Assembly: GCF_900109295.1 (NCBI RefSeq)
Contig: NZ_FOIZ01000001.1
Location: forward strand, 2,294,001 to 2,358,000
From: Cognatiyoonia koreensis
Lineage (GTDB): Bacteria; Pseudomonadota; Alphaproteobacteria; Rhodobacterales; Rhodobacteraceae
DNA length: 64,000 nucleotides
Reading direction: 5' to 3'
The notes under the pieces: model-generated
Told to the model about the DNA's origin: nothing
Databases searched by the model: none
Seen by the model: the letters and a program-made list of their open reading frames with translations, nothing else
Shown: piece by piece, positions 9,601 to 17,988 of the stretch
Layout: every line of letters begins with the position of its first letter
Position numbering within the stretch: position 1 is the stretch's first letter
Position numbers and translations under genes: made by a program

Positions 9601-12600
9601 AAAGCTGCCATAGCGCTGCAGTAAGGCAAAATCATCACCAGCACCCAAATCAGTGATTTGATACTCGCCGTTAAGCGTTGTGTTAAACGACACACGATCG
9701 CTTCCAGCCCCGCCTGAAACAGACCCATGGCCGCCACCTTCAAAACTGACAACGTCATCTCCATCGCCGCCATCGAAAATCGCCTGGCCGCCTTTCACAA
9801 TCAGTAAGTCATCTCCACCACGACCGTCGAAATCACCGATTTGGGTGCCATCAAGAATCATCGAAATCTCGTCATCGTTCTCACTTAGAACGAACTTTTC
9901 GATGTCATGTGCATTCGCGCTGTATGATCGTTGCGATGAAGATAAGGATCCTGTTTCGCTTGTGGTAAAAGCCTCAACAAGATAAATCCTGCCAGTTGGC
10001 CCCGTCCCCTGTGACGTCAGCTTCCAGCGCACGTCATCCAGTTGCGTCAGATTCAACGTATCAATTTCGCGACCTCCGCCGCCATAGAAAAGCGGCGTTA
10101 TGTTCTGACTGTCATCAAGAGAACTCGCGTAAATAAGATCGGCACCATCACCGCCCCAAGTAACACTCGCACCATTTGAATAGAGGGTGTCATTGCCATC
10201 GGCACCGTGAATCTCGATTGATCGTTCACGCGTACCGACAGCGCCATAGATGACATCATCCGCATCAGAGCCTGCAAACTTTTCGATTCCCACTGCGGTA
10301 TCTGTCGCGATGACACGACCGCGGCTATCAAGGTGCTCGATGGTTCCGGTGTCAGCAATAATCCGGAGTGGTCCGGATGCGGCAGTGGTGTTGTTCAGCA
10401 GGAAAGTCAGATCATTACGGTTAATTGGGCTGCTTCCTTCACCGACAAACTGAAGGTCTTTGTAGACAAATCCATTGCGCGAATAACCCAAACCGTCACC
10501 GACCGAAGTGTTCGTGCCGCCGTCGTAGTGCTCTGATTTACCAGCAACAGATGCGTCTCCCGCAATCAGGAGATCATTTCCTTTGCCACCCAGAAGCAGA
10601 TCAATTCCGGCACCGCCGATCAGGATATCGTCACCGCCTCTTGTGTCGAGAACGTCGTTTCCGCCGCGCCCTTCTACCAGGTCTGTGCCCTCGGCGGTCA
10701 ATAAAGAGTTCGCGCGATCTGATCCCTTGACCCGGTGAACACTCAGACGGCCACCGTCCTGCAGAATGACGTTTTCGATACTGTAAAGGACGTCATCACC
10801 TTCGGCGTCAGTATTTTTCGACACCGACTGTCCCGCGATCAGATCGACCGTGAATTCACTGTTAGGGTCATCGTTGTTCAGAACCTGGAACGTATCCCGA
10901 CCACGACCGCCGTATATTTCGTCGTCGCCCATACCCGGAATGAAGACATCATTGCCAAGTCCGCCGATCAGTCGGTCGTCTTCAGTCGATCCAAAAATGG
11001 TGTCATCGCCGCTTTGCCCATCGGCAACGTAGAAGCCATCGACTGTTTGCCCAAAGCTACTTAGGAACATCAAGTCGTCCACATCTTCGTTACCTTGCAG
11101 AATGGAGCCGCCGGTGACGGCGTCTTCCAATGTCGCAACCTCAAACGCAATATTTCGAAAGACGACATACTCGAAATTCGAGAGCGTCTCAGCCCCTTGC
11201 TTCCTGCTTCCTTCGGGTGGCTTGACGTGGGTGATGACGATGGAGCCATCATCTTCATTCACCAGAATTTCGTATTCCCCGAAGTTCCCATCAAAGTAGA
11301 TCAGGTCAATTCCGCCGGCTCCATCAAGAACGTCGTCCCCCTCACTCGCCACGAAAATATCGTTCGCATTGGTGCCTGTGATGTTGTCTTTTCCATCCTT
11401 ACCATCGAACAGAACACCTTTGCCGCCCGACCGGCCACTCAGGTCGATTAAGTCAATATCTGAGGTTCCATACCACGTCGGACCAGAGTTTGAATCCGTG
11501 TTGGCTTTTCCGACAGCGTCACCGAAGATTGCGGTTTCAAGATCAACAAGGAATCCTGTTTCAATTCCGTTGGTGCTACTGAAAATGCCGAAATTGTCGA
11601 CATTGAACGCATCTAGCAAATCGGCCATGTCTTGTGCATTTGACACAAGACCGTCCAGAAAGTTCTTTAACTCGATCCCGTCAGGAAGGGTGAGGAGCGC
11701 GTTGATCTCCACTTCGAGATCAATCAGGAGCTGCTTGATGCCCAAAGTATCAGTCAGAAAGTCCAGTACCGGTTGAACAAACAGGTCAAACACGACCCCG
11801 GCTGCGTCCAACAGGGGTTTGATCGGCTCTAGTGCAGCGGCTGCAGCTTCAAGAGGTCCAGAAAGCAGATTGAAAACACCGGCAATTTTCTCCAATTCTG
11901 CAGTGCCAAATTGCGCAGTATCAAGTTTGGCTGAATCCATCGTGCGCTGGATCGTAGTGACACGACCGGTTAGCGTTTCGTAGACGTCAACCAAAGGATC
12001 AATCGCTGCGTTACGATTGGCAAGCTGCGAGTCAATTTCGGCCGAAAGGTCCGCGTAATGGCTAGCCCAATCCGCACCGGTAATGAACGTCGTACGCCCG
12101 CCATCCGTTGCTGCGTCAATCGCCGCAATCGTATCGTCAAGCGTCGCAGTGTGTTCGTTGACCTGATCCTTTGCTTCGGCCACCTTTTCGGAAACAAGTT
12201 CAAGTGCGTCAGCCGCGTCAATCAGGGCCGACTTTAGATCAGCCAGAAACTCGCCCTTCTCCTTAGACCCTTTGCCAATGTTGTTGAGTTTCTCGACCTG
12301 CTCCTCAATTGCTTTCATCGCGGGTCGCGCAATGCTTTCCAAAAGCGTCTTGAAAACCTTCGACACGCTGCTGAGCGGGCCAGCCTTTTCTGTAGCTTCG
12401 AGCAGCTTCAACTGCTTGTCGATTAGTTTCCGGATTTTACCTGCTTTGTCTCCGGACTTGTCTACGAAGCCGACAACGTCCGACGCCGTTTTGAGCGTGC
12501 CCGCGAATTCATCAAGGCTCGCGCTCAGGTCATCCAGTTCACCAGTGATGCGGCTGATGTTGTCCCTGTAGTCGATCATCGATTGTCCAGCAGGCATGGT

Positions 12601-12630
12601 CTGGCTCCTTTGCTTAGCAAGTGATGCCAA
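6637..12630 (-). CDS. giant RTX calcium-binding adhesin-like protein with LamG-like domain
   Basis: The protein has 1997 residues. Residues about 1-350 are helical and rich in Ala, Lys and Asp, probably coiled coil. From about 400 there are many GGxGxDxxx nonapeptide repeats (for example GGRGADILHGGDGID), the calcium-binding beta-roll of RTX proteins. A LamG/concanavalin-like domain spans about 1355-1590 (LHRVSVTYDSSNGQVKTFLD, then ADIRIWDDVRT). Three near-identical 98-residue units follow, starting at residues 1630, 1728 and 1826. The C-terminus (ADVFEFDRGEGVDIV, then KLTIEEVTV) matches the end of RTX proteins exported by type I secretion. There is no N-terminal signal peptide, as expected. 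No secretion ATPase, adaptor or TolC gene is in the window. The role is probably surface adhesion or glycan binding. Confidence 0.85.
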   Translation of the reverse strand: MASLAKQRSQTMPAGQSMIDYRDNISRITGELDDLSASLDEFAGTLKTASDVVGFVDKSGDKAGKIRKLIDKQLKLLEATEKAGPLSSVSKVFKTLLESIARPAMKAIEEQVEKLNNIGKGSKEKGEFLADLKSALIDAADALELVSEKVAEAKDQVNEHTATLDDTIAAIDAATDGGRTTFITGADWASHYADLSAEIDSQLANRNAAIDPLVDVYETLTGRVTTIQRTMDSAKLDTAQFGTAELEKIAGVFNLLSGPLEAAAAALEPIKPLLDAAGVVFDLFVQPVLDFLTDTLGIKQLLIDLEVEINALLTLPDGIELKNFLDGLVSNAQDMADLLDAFNVDNFGIFSSTNGIETGFLVDLETAIFGDAVGKANTDSNSGPTWYGTSDIDLIDLSGRSGGKGVLFDGKDGKDNITGTNANDIFVASEGDDVLDGAGGIDLIYFDGNFGEYEILVNEDDGSIVITHVKPPEGSRKQGAETLSNFEYVVFRNIAFEVATLEDAVTGGSILQGNEDVDDLMFLSSFGQTVDGFYVADGQSGDDTIFGSTEDDRLIGGLGNDVFIPGMGDDEIYGGRGRDTFQVLNNDDPNSEFTVDLIAGQSVSKNTDAEGDDVLYSIENVILQDGGRLSVHRVKGSDRANSLLTAEGTDLVEGRGGNDVLDTRGGDDILIGGAGIDLLLGGKGNDLLIAGDASVAGKSEHYDGGTNTSVGDGLGYSRNGFVYKDLQFVGEGSSPINRNDLTFLLNNTTAASGPLRIIADTGTIEHLDSRGRVIATDTAVGIEKFAGSDADDVIYGAVGTRERSIEIHGADGNDTLYSNGASVTWGGDGADLIYASSLDDSQNITPLFYGGGGREIDTLNLTQLDDVRWKLTSQGTGPTGRIYLVEAFTTSETGSLSSSQRSYSANAHDIEKFVLSENDDEISMILDGTQIGDFDGRGGDDLLIVKGGQAIFDGGDGDDVVSFEGGGHGSVSGGAGSDRVSFNTTLNGEYQITDLGAGDDFALLQRYGSFDVDQATIAGGTGYDTIVFDPISNASITVDVAAGTAASSNNSIIGKFAGFELVVGSNQNDTMNGDAGNNQFVGRAGVDIVKGRNGNDTIFGGDGADSLYGDNGNDTLHGGRGADILHGGDGIDTASYATVHLGGPEGEAIISRFAGVSASIKTGRASDGSGIDLLNGIENLIGSIYDDKLEGNALANVLSGDEGDDVLIGLGGDDALLLEDDDIALGGTGDDAFFANEGSYLINGGSGVDTLDFSSLRGSVTFSSSSQFTTTVTVQKPVWFDNGQDEARNGLTPQMVLETDLLFANDAADLARVVPDTQSFEIRLATETKLFESTAASIEKIVGSDGDDTLVGRDGFTVDMLDLNAGSEQKQYAELVNFDMPTASLSAEVLFQSADEVDPVTGLIPFLSYAVPSDNEALLIFAYTEGSFSGDIGVRINGTNQLTGIPSSVILDGELHRVSVTYDSSNGQVKTFLDGALIHTGSTGSGGISSGGTLVFGQEQDGLGTGFNLNNLGRGQVADIRIWDDVRTDAEIAANAFRHLDNPSTQANLAANWRPDLANPNQIEDAAGGPALTLRSFDGSPLPGITRFVTGRDDHISDGTGDDTVSLGAGDDYVRVGGGADSFDGGSGTDYISYYGSKNGVFINLDKNSVSRSWAQNDNIKDFEGASGSRTGDDTIYGTAGANTIRTYGGDDRVYAGRGSDRVELGSGNDFVRVGGGRETFEGGSGTDYISYYASSGGITANLATDEISGSWATNDVIKDFEGISGSKTGGDSITGTSGANTIRTYGGDDKVAAGGGADKVFLGDGDDYVRVGGGRETFEGGSGRDYISYFDSPDGIRIDLRDDEVSKAWATNDKIADFEGASGSRTGDDTMLGTNGANVLRSYGGDDKLYGRGGADRLYGGDGKDFMDGGSGSDLLYGGAGADVFEFDRGEGVDIVKDFQNNVDTVVLDGFDLTKAEALDLAKQVGSDVVFDFGSGGKLTIEEVTVNQLVNDLEMG
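6960..7746 (-). repeat. three tandem 294-bp coding repeats in the RTX gene
   Basis: The codons for DYISY recur with first base at 7743, 7449 and 7155, an exact 294-bp (98-residue) period. Each unit continues with SWAxNDxIxDFEGxSGSxTG and ANTIRTYGGDD or a close variant. The copies are diverged at DNA level but without indels, which indicates duplication with selection on length. Confidence 0.85.
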
Positions 12631-12805
12631 GCAGAGCGAACCAAGCTATCTGCAACAACCGTATCGTTTGCAATACGACACCCGGACAGTTTCTTTTGGA
12701 TGAGATAGCGATTCGAGGGTCTTGACCCCCGCTCGGCATGTCAATCGCAGCAATTGTCCAATGGACAGCGCCGAATAGAAATCAACTGTGCCTTCCACGC
12801 ACCGT

Positions 12806-13546
12806 TCAATAGGTCGCGCGACCACCTGACAAATCAAAGACTGCACCGGTCGTGAAACTGTTTTCGGGTGAAACCGCCCAAACGATCATTTCTGCAGCTT
12901 CCTTGACTTCCAAGAACCGCCCCCGTGGAATTTTTGACAGCATATAGTCGATGTGCTCGGCACTCATCTGATCAAAGATGCGCGTGCGTGCAGCCGCTGG
13001 GGTAACGCAGTTCACAGCGATATCCATGCCAGCCAACTCCTTACCCAATGATTTGGTGAAACCGATCACTGCCGCCTTTGACGCGGAATAGGCCGATGCA
13101 TTCGGATTGCCTTCTTTGCCTGCGATCGACGCAATATTCAGGATACGTCCATAGCCTTTTTCCTTCATTCCTGGCACGCAGACCCGGTTCACGTAGAACG
13201 TGCCGTTCAGATTGATATCGATCACCGTATGCCATGCATCAATATCATACGTCTCGACCGGCGCATTTGGTCCGGCAATTCCAGCGCTGTTCACAAGGAT
13301 CGTCGGCACACCCAATTGGTCACACGTCGCTGCATAGGCGGACTTGACCGACGCAACATCAGTGATGTCACACTGAAAGGCAGTGCCGGTACCCGGCCCC
13401 GCAAGGCCCGCCATTGCGTCGTGATGGTCAGGGTCAATATCCCAACCAGCAACGCGCGCACCGCGCGAGGACAGCAAAGTGGAGACAGCGAAACCAATAC
13501 CCTGCGCTGCACCTGTGACAACCGCGACCTGATCCTGCATTAGCAT
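12806..13546 (-). CDS. SDR-family NAD(P)-dependent oxidoreductase
   Basis: The 246-residue classical short-chain dehydrogenase has the cofactor motif TGAAQGIG (about residues 11-18), NSAG, the catalytic YSASK (about 153-157) and a C-terminal FDLSGGRATY. It probably oxidises or reduces a hydroxyl of a sugar acid. It follows another SDR gene (13550-14284) by 3 nt and both are read leftwards from the operator at 14331, which places it in the GntR regulon. GAGGA lies 6 nt before the ATG at 13546. The precise substrate cannot be read from sequence. The nearest well-known families are 3-ketoacyl-ACP reductase-like and 2-keto-3-deoxy-aldonate dehydrogenases. Confidence 0.8.
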   Translation of the reverse strand: MLMQDQVAVVTGAAQGIGFAVSTLLSSRGARVAGWDIDPDHHDAMAGLAGPGTGTAFQCDITDVASVKSAYAATCDQLGVPTILVNSAGIAGPNAPVETYDIDAWHTVIDINLNGTFYVNRVCVPGMKEKGYGRILNIASIAGKEGNPNASAYSASKAAVIGFTKSLGKELAGMDIAVNCVTPAAARTRIFDQMSAEHIDYMLSKIPRGRFLEVKEAAEMIVWAVSPENSFTTGAVFDLSGGRATY

Positions 13547-13549
13547 TGG

Positions 13550-14284
13550 CTATCCTCTTCCAATGAAGGGCATATTCGTGGCCATAACAGTCATGAACTG
13601 AACGTTCGTATTAAGTGGCAATTGCGCCATATGGAGCACTGACTTGGCGACGTGGGCAACGTCCATAACCGGCTCGACGGCCATCGATCCATCTGCCTGC
13701 GGAACGCCCTTGGTCATCTTGGCCGCCATTTCTGTCAAAGCATTGCCGATGTCGATTTGCCCGCAGGCAATATTGAAGGGTCGCCCGTCCAATGAAAGCG
13801 TCCGGGTCAGACCTGTTATGGCATGCTTGGAGACTGTATACGGTGCCGAGCCCCACCGTGGCACATAAGCCGAAACTGACCCGTTGTTAATAATGCGTCC
13901 ACCCTGCGGGTCTTGTTTGCGCATCAGACCAAATGCTGCGCGCGCTGCAATGACCGCGCCCATGATGTTCACGTCCAGAAGGTGGCGGATATCTTCGACG
14001 GCAAGTTCATCAATCGGTGCCCCACCCAAACTGACTCCGGCGTTGTTGAACATCGCATCGATCCGGCCCCATTTTGCTGCGGCTTTGCCAAAAGTGCTGT
14101 CAACCTCGTCTTCATTTGTGACATCGCAAGGCAAAACCATAGCAGCCTCTTGGCCTGCTGCCGTTTCTTCAAGGGGCGCGGCGCGTCTACCGACCAGTCC
14201 CACCTGCCAGCCGTCCGCCAAAAACGCATGTGCCGTGGCGCGCCCGACGCCGCTACCCGCGCCCGTGATAAGAATGGATGGCAT
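13550..14284 (-). CDS. SDR-family oxidoreductase
   Basis: The 244-residue short-chain dehydrogenase has TGAGSGVG at residues 7-14, NNAG, and YTVSK as the catalytic Tyr-Lys pair. I chose the ATG at 14284, preceded by GGGAGAG, over an upstream in-frame ATG at 14362 whose extension would read through the operator. It has an unusually specific C-terminal region (QFMTVMATNMPFIGRG) found in one SDR subgroup often labelled YdfG-like. It is first in a two-SDR operon, 46 nt downstream of the operator at 14331. Substrate unknown; a sugar-acid alcohol group is the contextual guess. Confidence 0.8.
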   Translation of the reverse strand: MPSILITGAGSGVGRATAHAFLADGWQVGLVGRRAAPLEETAAGQEAAMVLPCDVTNEDEVDSTFGKAAAKWGRIDAMFNNAGVSLGGAPIDELAVEDIRHLLDVNIMGAVIAARAAFGLMRKQDPQGGRIINNGSVSAYVPRWGSAPYTVSKHAITGLTRTLSLDGRPFNIACGQIDIGNALTEMAAKMTKGVPQADGSMAVEPVMDVAHVAKSVLHMAQLPLNTNVQFMTVMATNMPFIGRG

Positions 14285-14330
14285 GGAGGTCTCTCCCTTT
14301 TGATTTACGGCGTTGTTGCAGGCTGTCAAT

Positions 14331-14342
14331 TTGGTATACCAA
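14331..14342. promoter_or_regulatory. GntR-type operator 1 (TTGGTATACCAA)
   Basis: A perfect 12-bp palindrome lies between the divergent SDR operon (start 14284) and the RraA-like gene (start 14400). It shares the TGGTATACCA core with six other sites in this window. The form fits the TGGTNNACCA-like sites bound by FCD-type GntR regulators. Confidence 0.8.
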
Positions 14343-14399
14343 AAGCAAGCAAATTTCAGCACCTTCGCGAATTTCTAACTATCCCTGAAAGGGCGAGCC

Positions 14400-15083
14400 A
14401 TGATTGAAGACCCAAGACTTCTGAGTATCCGTGAAGGTTTCGCGCGGCCAACAGCAAAGCAAGTCGCTGCGTTTCGCGACGTACCGACAGGTTTTGTTTG
14501 CGATGCGATGGACGGCCGCGGAGGTATGGGAACAGCTATCTCGCCCCTGTTGGACGCCCATATCGTCGGTTGCGCAATCGTTGCTGAAAATGGGCCAGAG
14601 GGGAATCTCGCGACATTAGGAGCGGTACATATCATGCAAGCGGGGGATGTCATCATAGCAGCCATGCGCGGTGGTCAGACTGTTGCAGCTGCTGGTGACA
14701 TGGTGCTCGCGATGATACGCAACAAAGGCGGTGCCGGTTTCGTCACGGACGGACCAATGCGCGATCTGACAGGCATCCGCGATGTCGGCCTGCCTGCCTG
14801 GTGTAGCGGATTGAATCCCAACTCTCCCTACGCGACCGGTCCCGGCAGGGTCGGCTACGGTGCAAGTGTCGGTGGGCAGACCGTCGAAAGCGGGGACATA
14901 ATCGTCGCTGATGAAAATGGTGTCGTGGTCGTCCCCCACGCGCAGATTGACACGGTGATTGCCAGACTTGACGCCGTGCGCGCGGCCGAAATCTCGCTTG
15001 AGGCGAAGGTAAAAGCAGGTTTCAGTGAGCAAGCGAAGATCGTAGAAATGCTGGCTGACGGGCGCGCAGTGATCGAGGATTGA
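14400..15083 (+). CDS. RraA-like / HMG-aldolase family protein
   Basis: The 227-residue member of the RraA-like superfamily (PF03737) includes 4-hydroxy-4-methyl-2-oxoglutarate aldolases, oxaloacetate decarboxylases and RNase E inhibitors. The signature VTDGPMRDLTGI (about residues 119-130) holds the Asp/Arg pair used for divalent metal and oxyanion binding. EVENG-like acidic residues near the C-terminus (VADENGVVVVP) are also typical. Since it sits in a sugar-acid regulon with its own operator 58 nt upstream, a class II retro-aldol or decarboxylation step on an oxo-acid is more likely than an RNase E role. Its stop codon abuts the convergent dioxygenase stop without a gap. Confidence 0.75.
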   Translation: MIEDPRLLSIREGFARPTAKQVAAFRDVPTGFVCDAMDGRGGMGTAISPLLDAHIVGCAIVAENGPEGNLATLGAVHIMQAGDVIIAAMRGGQTVAAAGDMVLAMIRNKGGAGFVTDGPMRDLTGIRDVGLPAWCSGLNPNSPYATGPGRVGYGASVGGQTVESGDIIVADENGVVVVPHAQIDTVIARLDAVRAAEISLEAKVKAGFSEQAKIVEMLADGRAVIED

Positions 15084-15974
15084 TCACTTAAACGCGCTTT
15101 TTGCACCGCCAGATTGCTGCATTCTGAAAATCGACGAGTTGTCCGGTGCCGGCGGAAGAGGCATCGTGACGGGGACCAGAGCAAGTCTTGGTGCAAGGCA
15201 CGGTGATCCGGTAATCTGACGATCCTGAAGGTCATCCCAAAACAAGCGCTGTCCAAGGGCATGGATATAGCTGCTGGCCCCAAGGATCGGCCACGCATCA
15301 CCAGCCGCGCACTCGAAGAACAAGATTTTGCGCGCCCGGTCTGACTTATTTGGTGCGGAGCCATGCAGAATTCTGGCGTGATGGACGGTGACGGTGCCCG
15401 CTTTTCCGGTCAGCGTTACGGCCTTTTCGAGCGTGAACAGCGGATCATCAGGGTCGATCGCGCCGCTGAACACACCGCTTGTATGATGGCTTAGGATCGG
15501 ACCTTTGTGCGTGCCGGGAATTACCATCAAAGGTCCGTTGTCCAGATCCACGTCTTCCAGCAAGACCCCAAACGCCAGCAGATCGTCGTTTGTATGCGGG
15601 TAAAAAGCCCAATCCTGATGCCACTCTACGGCCGCACCTCCACCCGGGGCCTTCGTGTTCAGCTTCGAAGTGATCAGTGTTGTATCCGGGCCCAGCAGAT
15701 CGGTCAGCACTTCGGTCAATGCAGACCGTTTCAAAACGTCTTCAAAAATCTGGTCACGCTTATGCGGCAGTTTGATCCGGGTCAGTCGCGGATTATCCGG
15801 CCCGTGCCCCTTATCGAGATCGTAAATTTCATCGCTCTCACTCACGTTGCGGGACGCGTCGATCAGCCGGTCTGTGGCAGCCTGCATCCGGGTCAGTTGT
15901 TCACCCGATATGAAGCCGTCAAGTACCAGATAGCCGTCCTTGTCATAGGCAGCCTTTTGGTCAGCGCTCAGCAT
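15084..15974 (-). CDS. phytanoyl-CoA dioxygenase (PhyH) family oxygenase
   Basis: The 296-residue Fe(II)/2-oxoglutarate dioxygenase fold has the HxD metal motif in WHQDWAFYPH (about residues 117-126) and the distal His in VHHARILHGSAPNKS, followed by Arg residues for 2-oxoglutarate. It would hydroxylate a small carbon substrate with O2 and 2-oxoglutarate. It is the second gene after a GarR-like dehydrogenase (12-nt gap) and so is controlled by the operator at 16968. An oxygenase is not part of the known apionate, threonate or erythronate routes, so it hints at an unassigned entry substrate. Confidence 0.75.
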   Translation of the reverse strand: MLSADQKAAYDKDGYLVLDGFISGEQLTRMQAATDRLIDASRNVSESDEIYDLDKGHGPDNPRLTRIKLPHKRDQIFEDVLKRSALTEVLTDLLGPDTTLITSKLNTKAPGGGAAVEWHQDWAFYPHTNDDLLAFGVLLEDVDLDNGPLMVIPGTHKGPILSHHTSGVFSGAIDPDDPLFTLEKAVTLTGKAGTVTVHHARILHGSAPNKSDRARKILFFECAAGDAWPILGASSYIHALGQRLFWDDLQDRQITGSPCLAPRLALVPVTMPLPPAPDNSSIFRMQQSGGAKSAFK

Positions 15975-15986
15975 TGTCTTCTCCCT

Positions 15987-16910
15987 CTAGTCGCGACCCT
16001 TCGCAGCCTCGACCTCCATGTCCAAACCATTCATCCGGCCCACGTGATCAATAAGCATCGGGACGAAGTCACCACCCTTTCCGATCGCTTCGACATGCGT
16101 GAAGTAGTGTTTCGCCGCACCAGCCATGATGTTGACCAGCCCTGCATCTGCCGCCATCGCGTTGACATAGCGCAGGTCCTTTGCGGCATTCTCGATTGTG
16201 AACTTGTGAACCTCACGATCCCGATCAACCGCATAGGTCATGAAGGTATCAAAGAATCCGTTTGCCAATCGACTTGATCCTATCACCTCGCGTGTCTTTG
16301 CAGGTGGCAAGCCAACGGCTGCGCCAAGCACAGTGGCCTCGGCATAAAGGGCGGCGTAGCTCATCGAAATGAAGTTCATCAACAGTTTCATCTTATGCCC
16401 GTTACCCGTCGGCCCGACATGCGTGATGTTACCGGCCCAGCACTGCAGCACAGGTTTAATCAACGCAAACGTATCCGCATCGCACCCGACCATAGTATCC
16501 AGCGTGCCGGCCTCTGCTTCCTTTGGCGTGCGTCCTAAAGGGGCATCGACCATGGTGGCACCTTTTGCGGCTAGTTCACTGGCTAAAACCACTGTCGAGG
16601 TCGGATCTGCGGTCGTCGTGTCAATCACGACCAGCCCATCGCGTGCGCCTGCAAGAATACCGTCTTCGCCACGGATCACCGCTTCGACCTGAGGCGAGTT
16701 TGACAAGCACAAATGAATGATATCGCAGTGCTGTGCCATCTCGCGCGGGGTTGCGGCTTCTAGCGCGCCCTTCGCGACCAAGCTGTCAATCGGCGTGCGA
16801 TTAAGGTTGCCTTTGACCCACATTGGATAGCCCGCCTTCATCAAATTGCAGGCCATGCCATGACCCATGAAGCCGACGCCAATGAATCCTATGGTTTTGT
16901 TCTGTGCCAT
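15987..16910 (-). CDS. beta-hydroxyacid dehydrogenase (GarR/tartronate semialdehyde reductase-like)
   Basis: The 307-residue protein has the Rossmann motif GFIGVGFMG at residues 8-16 and the family catalytic Lys in GNGHKMKLLMNF (about 171-182). It likely oxidises or reduces a 3-hydroxy acid with NAD(P). I chose the ATG at 16910, preceded by GGGGAAAG, because the longer frame begins inside the operator palindrome. It is the first gene of a two-gene unit with the PhyH oxygenase, divergent from the DenD-like gene. Exact substrate unassigned. Confidence 0.8.
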   Translation of the reverse strand: MAQNKTIGFIGVGFMGHGMACNLMKAGYPMWVKGNLNRTPIDSLVAKGALEAATPREMAQHCDIIHLCLSNSPQVEAVIRGEDGILAGARDGLVVIDTTTADPTSTVVLASELAAKGATMVDAPLGRTPKEAEAGTLDTMVGCDADTFALIKPVLQCWAGNITHVGPTGNGHKMKLLMNFISMSYAALYAEATVLGAAVGLPPAKTREVIGSSRLANGFFDTFMTYAVDRDREVHKFTIENAAKDLRYVNAMAADAGLVNIMAGAAKHYFTHVEAIGKGGDFVPMLIDHVGRMNGLDMEVEAAKGRD

Positions 16911-16967
16911 GACTTTCCCCTTCAGGCAGGCACCATTGACAAGGCCCCACCAAACCGCATTGTGGAA

Positions 16968-16979
16968 ATGGTATACCAT
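16968..16979. promoter_or_regulatory. GntR-type operator 2 (ATGGTATACCAT)
   Basis: A perfect 12-bp palindrome lies in the divergent promoter between the GarR-like gene (start 16910) and the DenD-like gene (start 17023). Because it reads ATG on both strands it creates false start codons for both neighbouring frames. Confidence 0.8.
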
Positions 16980-17022
16980 CCAAGCAGTCTTGCAAGGATA
17001 TGGTCAATCGGGGGAGTGCGGT

Positions 17023-17988
17023 ATGAACATATTGATTATCGGTGGCGGTGGTGTTGTTGGCCAGAAACTGGCACAGGCACTGGTGAAATCGGGCATGCTG
17101 CGCGGTCAGGCAATCACGCGGATCACATTGGCCGATGTGGTTGATCCCGCGCCTGTGGCCGCCCCCTTCGAAATACGAACAATGATCTGTGACATCGCGG
17201 ATCCCGCATCTGTTGCTGAATGTGTCAGCAAAGACACCGATGTAATCTACCTGCTCGCCGCCATCGTTAGCGCCCATGCCGAAGAAGATTTCGACGCAGG
17301 GATGAAAATCAACCTCTTCGGGACATACAACGTGTTGGAAAGATGCAGAGCGCTCGGAACGTCCCCAGTGGTCGTGTTCACATCTTCGATCGCCGTCTAC
17401 GGCGGCGAGGCGCAGGATCCGTTGGGCGATCACAGCTTTCCCAATCCGCAGACGTCTTACGGCATGCAAAAAGCAGCTGGCGAACTGTTTATCAATGACT
17501 ATTCGCGCAAAGGATTCATAGATGGCCGTGCGTTCCGCCTGCCCACAATTTCAGTACGTCCCGGCAAGCCGAACAGGGCGGCCAGTAGTTTCATGTCCTC
17601 GATCTTGCGTGAACCTCTGAATGGCCAAGAAGCTGTCTGCCCGGTCGATGCCGATTTCCTGCACTATTATCTCAGCCCGCGCCGCTGCGTTGATAACCTG
17701 ATCAAAGGAGCAGAGCTCGCCGGCGATGATATCGGGCAGAACCGTGTTATGCAGATGCCGGGCACGTCTTTATCAATCAAGCAGCTGATCGATGCCATGA
17801 CCGCCGTGGCTGGACCTGAACCTGCCAAATTGATCCGTTGGGACGCGCAGCCTGATATCAAGAAGATCGTCTCTGGCTGGCGATGGGACATTCATGCCGA
17901 TAAGGCAGAACGTTTGGGCCTGAAGGCAGATGACAGTTTTGAAGACAACATCCGCTACTATTTGGAAGACGACAAACCTGCAGCCTAG
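17023..17988 (+). CDS. denD: DenD-like (D-erythronate dehydrogenase) extended SDR
   Basis: The 321-residue NAD-dependent epimerase/dehydratase-type SDR has GGGGVVGQK at residues 7-15 and YGMQK as the catalytic Tyr-Lys (about residue 147). The YGGEAQDPLGDHSFPNPQTS stretch and the late LSPRRCVDN match the D-erythronate dehydrogenase group, which oxidises D-erythronate to 3-oxo-tetronate. The ATG at 17023 is preceded by GGGGAG; the longer frame starts at 16867 and crosses the operator. Family is clear, substrate is by resemblance. Its stop overlaps the convergent OiaX-like stop in a shared CTAG. Confidence 0.72.
   Translation: MNILIIGGGGVVGQKLAQALVKSGMLRGQAITRITLADVVDPAPVAAPFEIRTMICDIADPASVAECVSKDTDVIYLLAAIVSAHAEEDFDAGMKINLFGTYNVLERCRALGTSPVVVFTSSIAVYGGEAQDPLGDHSFPNPQTSYGMQKAAGELFINDYSRKGFIDGRAFRLPTISVRPGKPNRAASSFMSSILREPLNGQEAVCPVDADFLHYYLSPRRCVDNLIKGAELAGDDIGQNRVMQMPGTSLSIKQLIDAMTAVAGPEPAKLIRWDAQPDIKKIVSGWRWDIHADKAERLGLKADDSFEDNIRYYLEDDKPAA

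Noticed and set aside
12646..12846. 66-residue minus-strand frame after the SDR gene
   Set aside because: Overlaps the 3' end of the SDR gene in another frame and lacks a start signal.
16867..17022. 52-residue N-terminal extension of the DenD-like protein
   Set aside because: It would be translated through the operator palindrome, and the Rossmann motif begins right after the ATG at 17023, which has GGGGAG before it.
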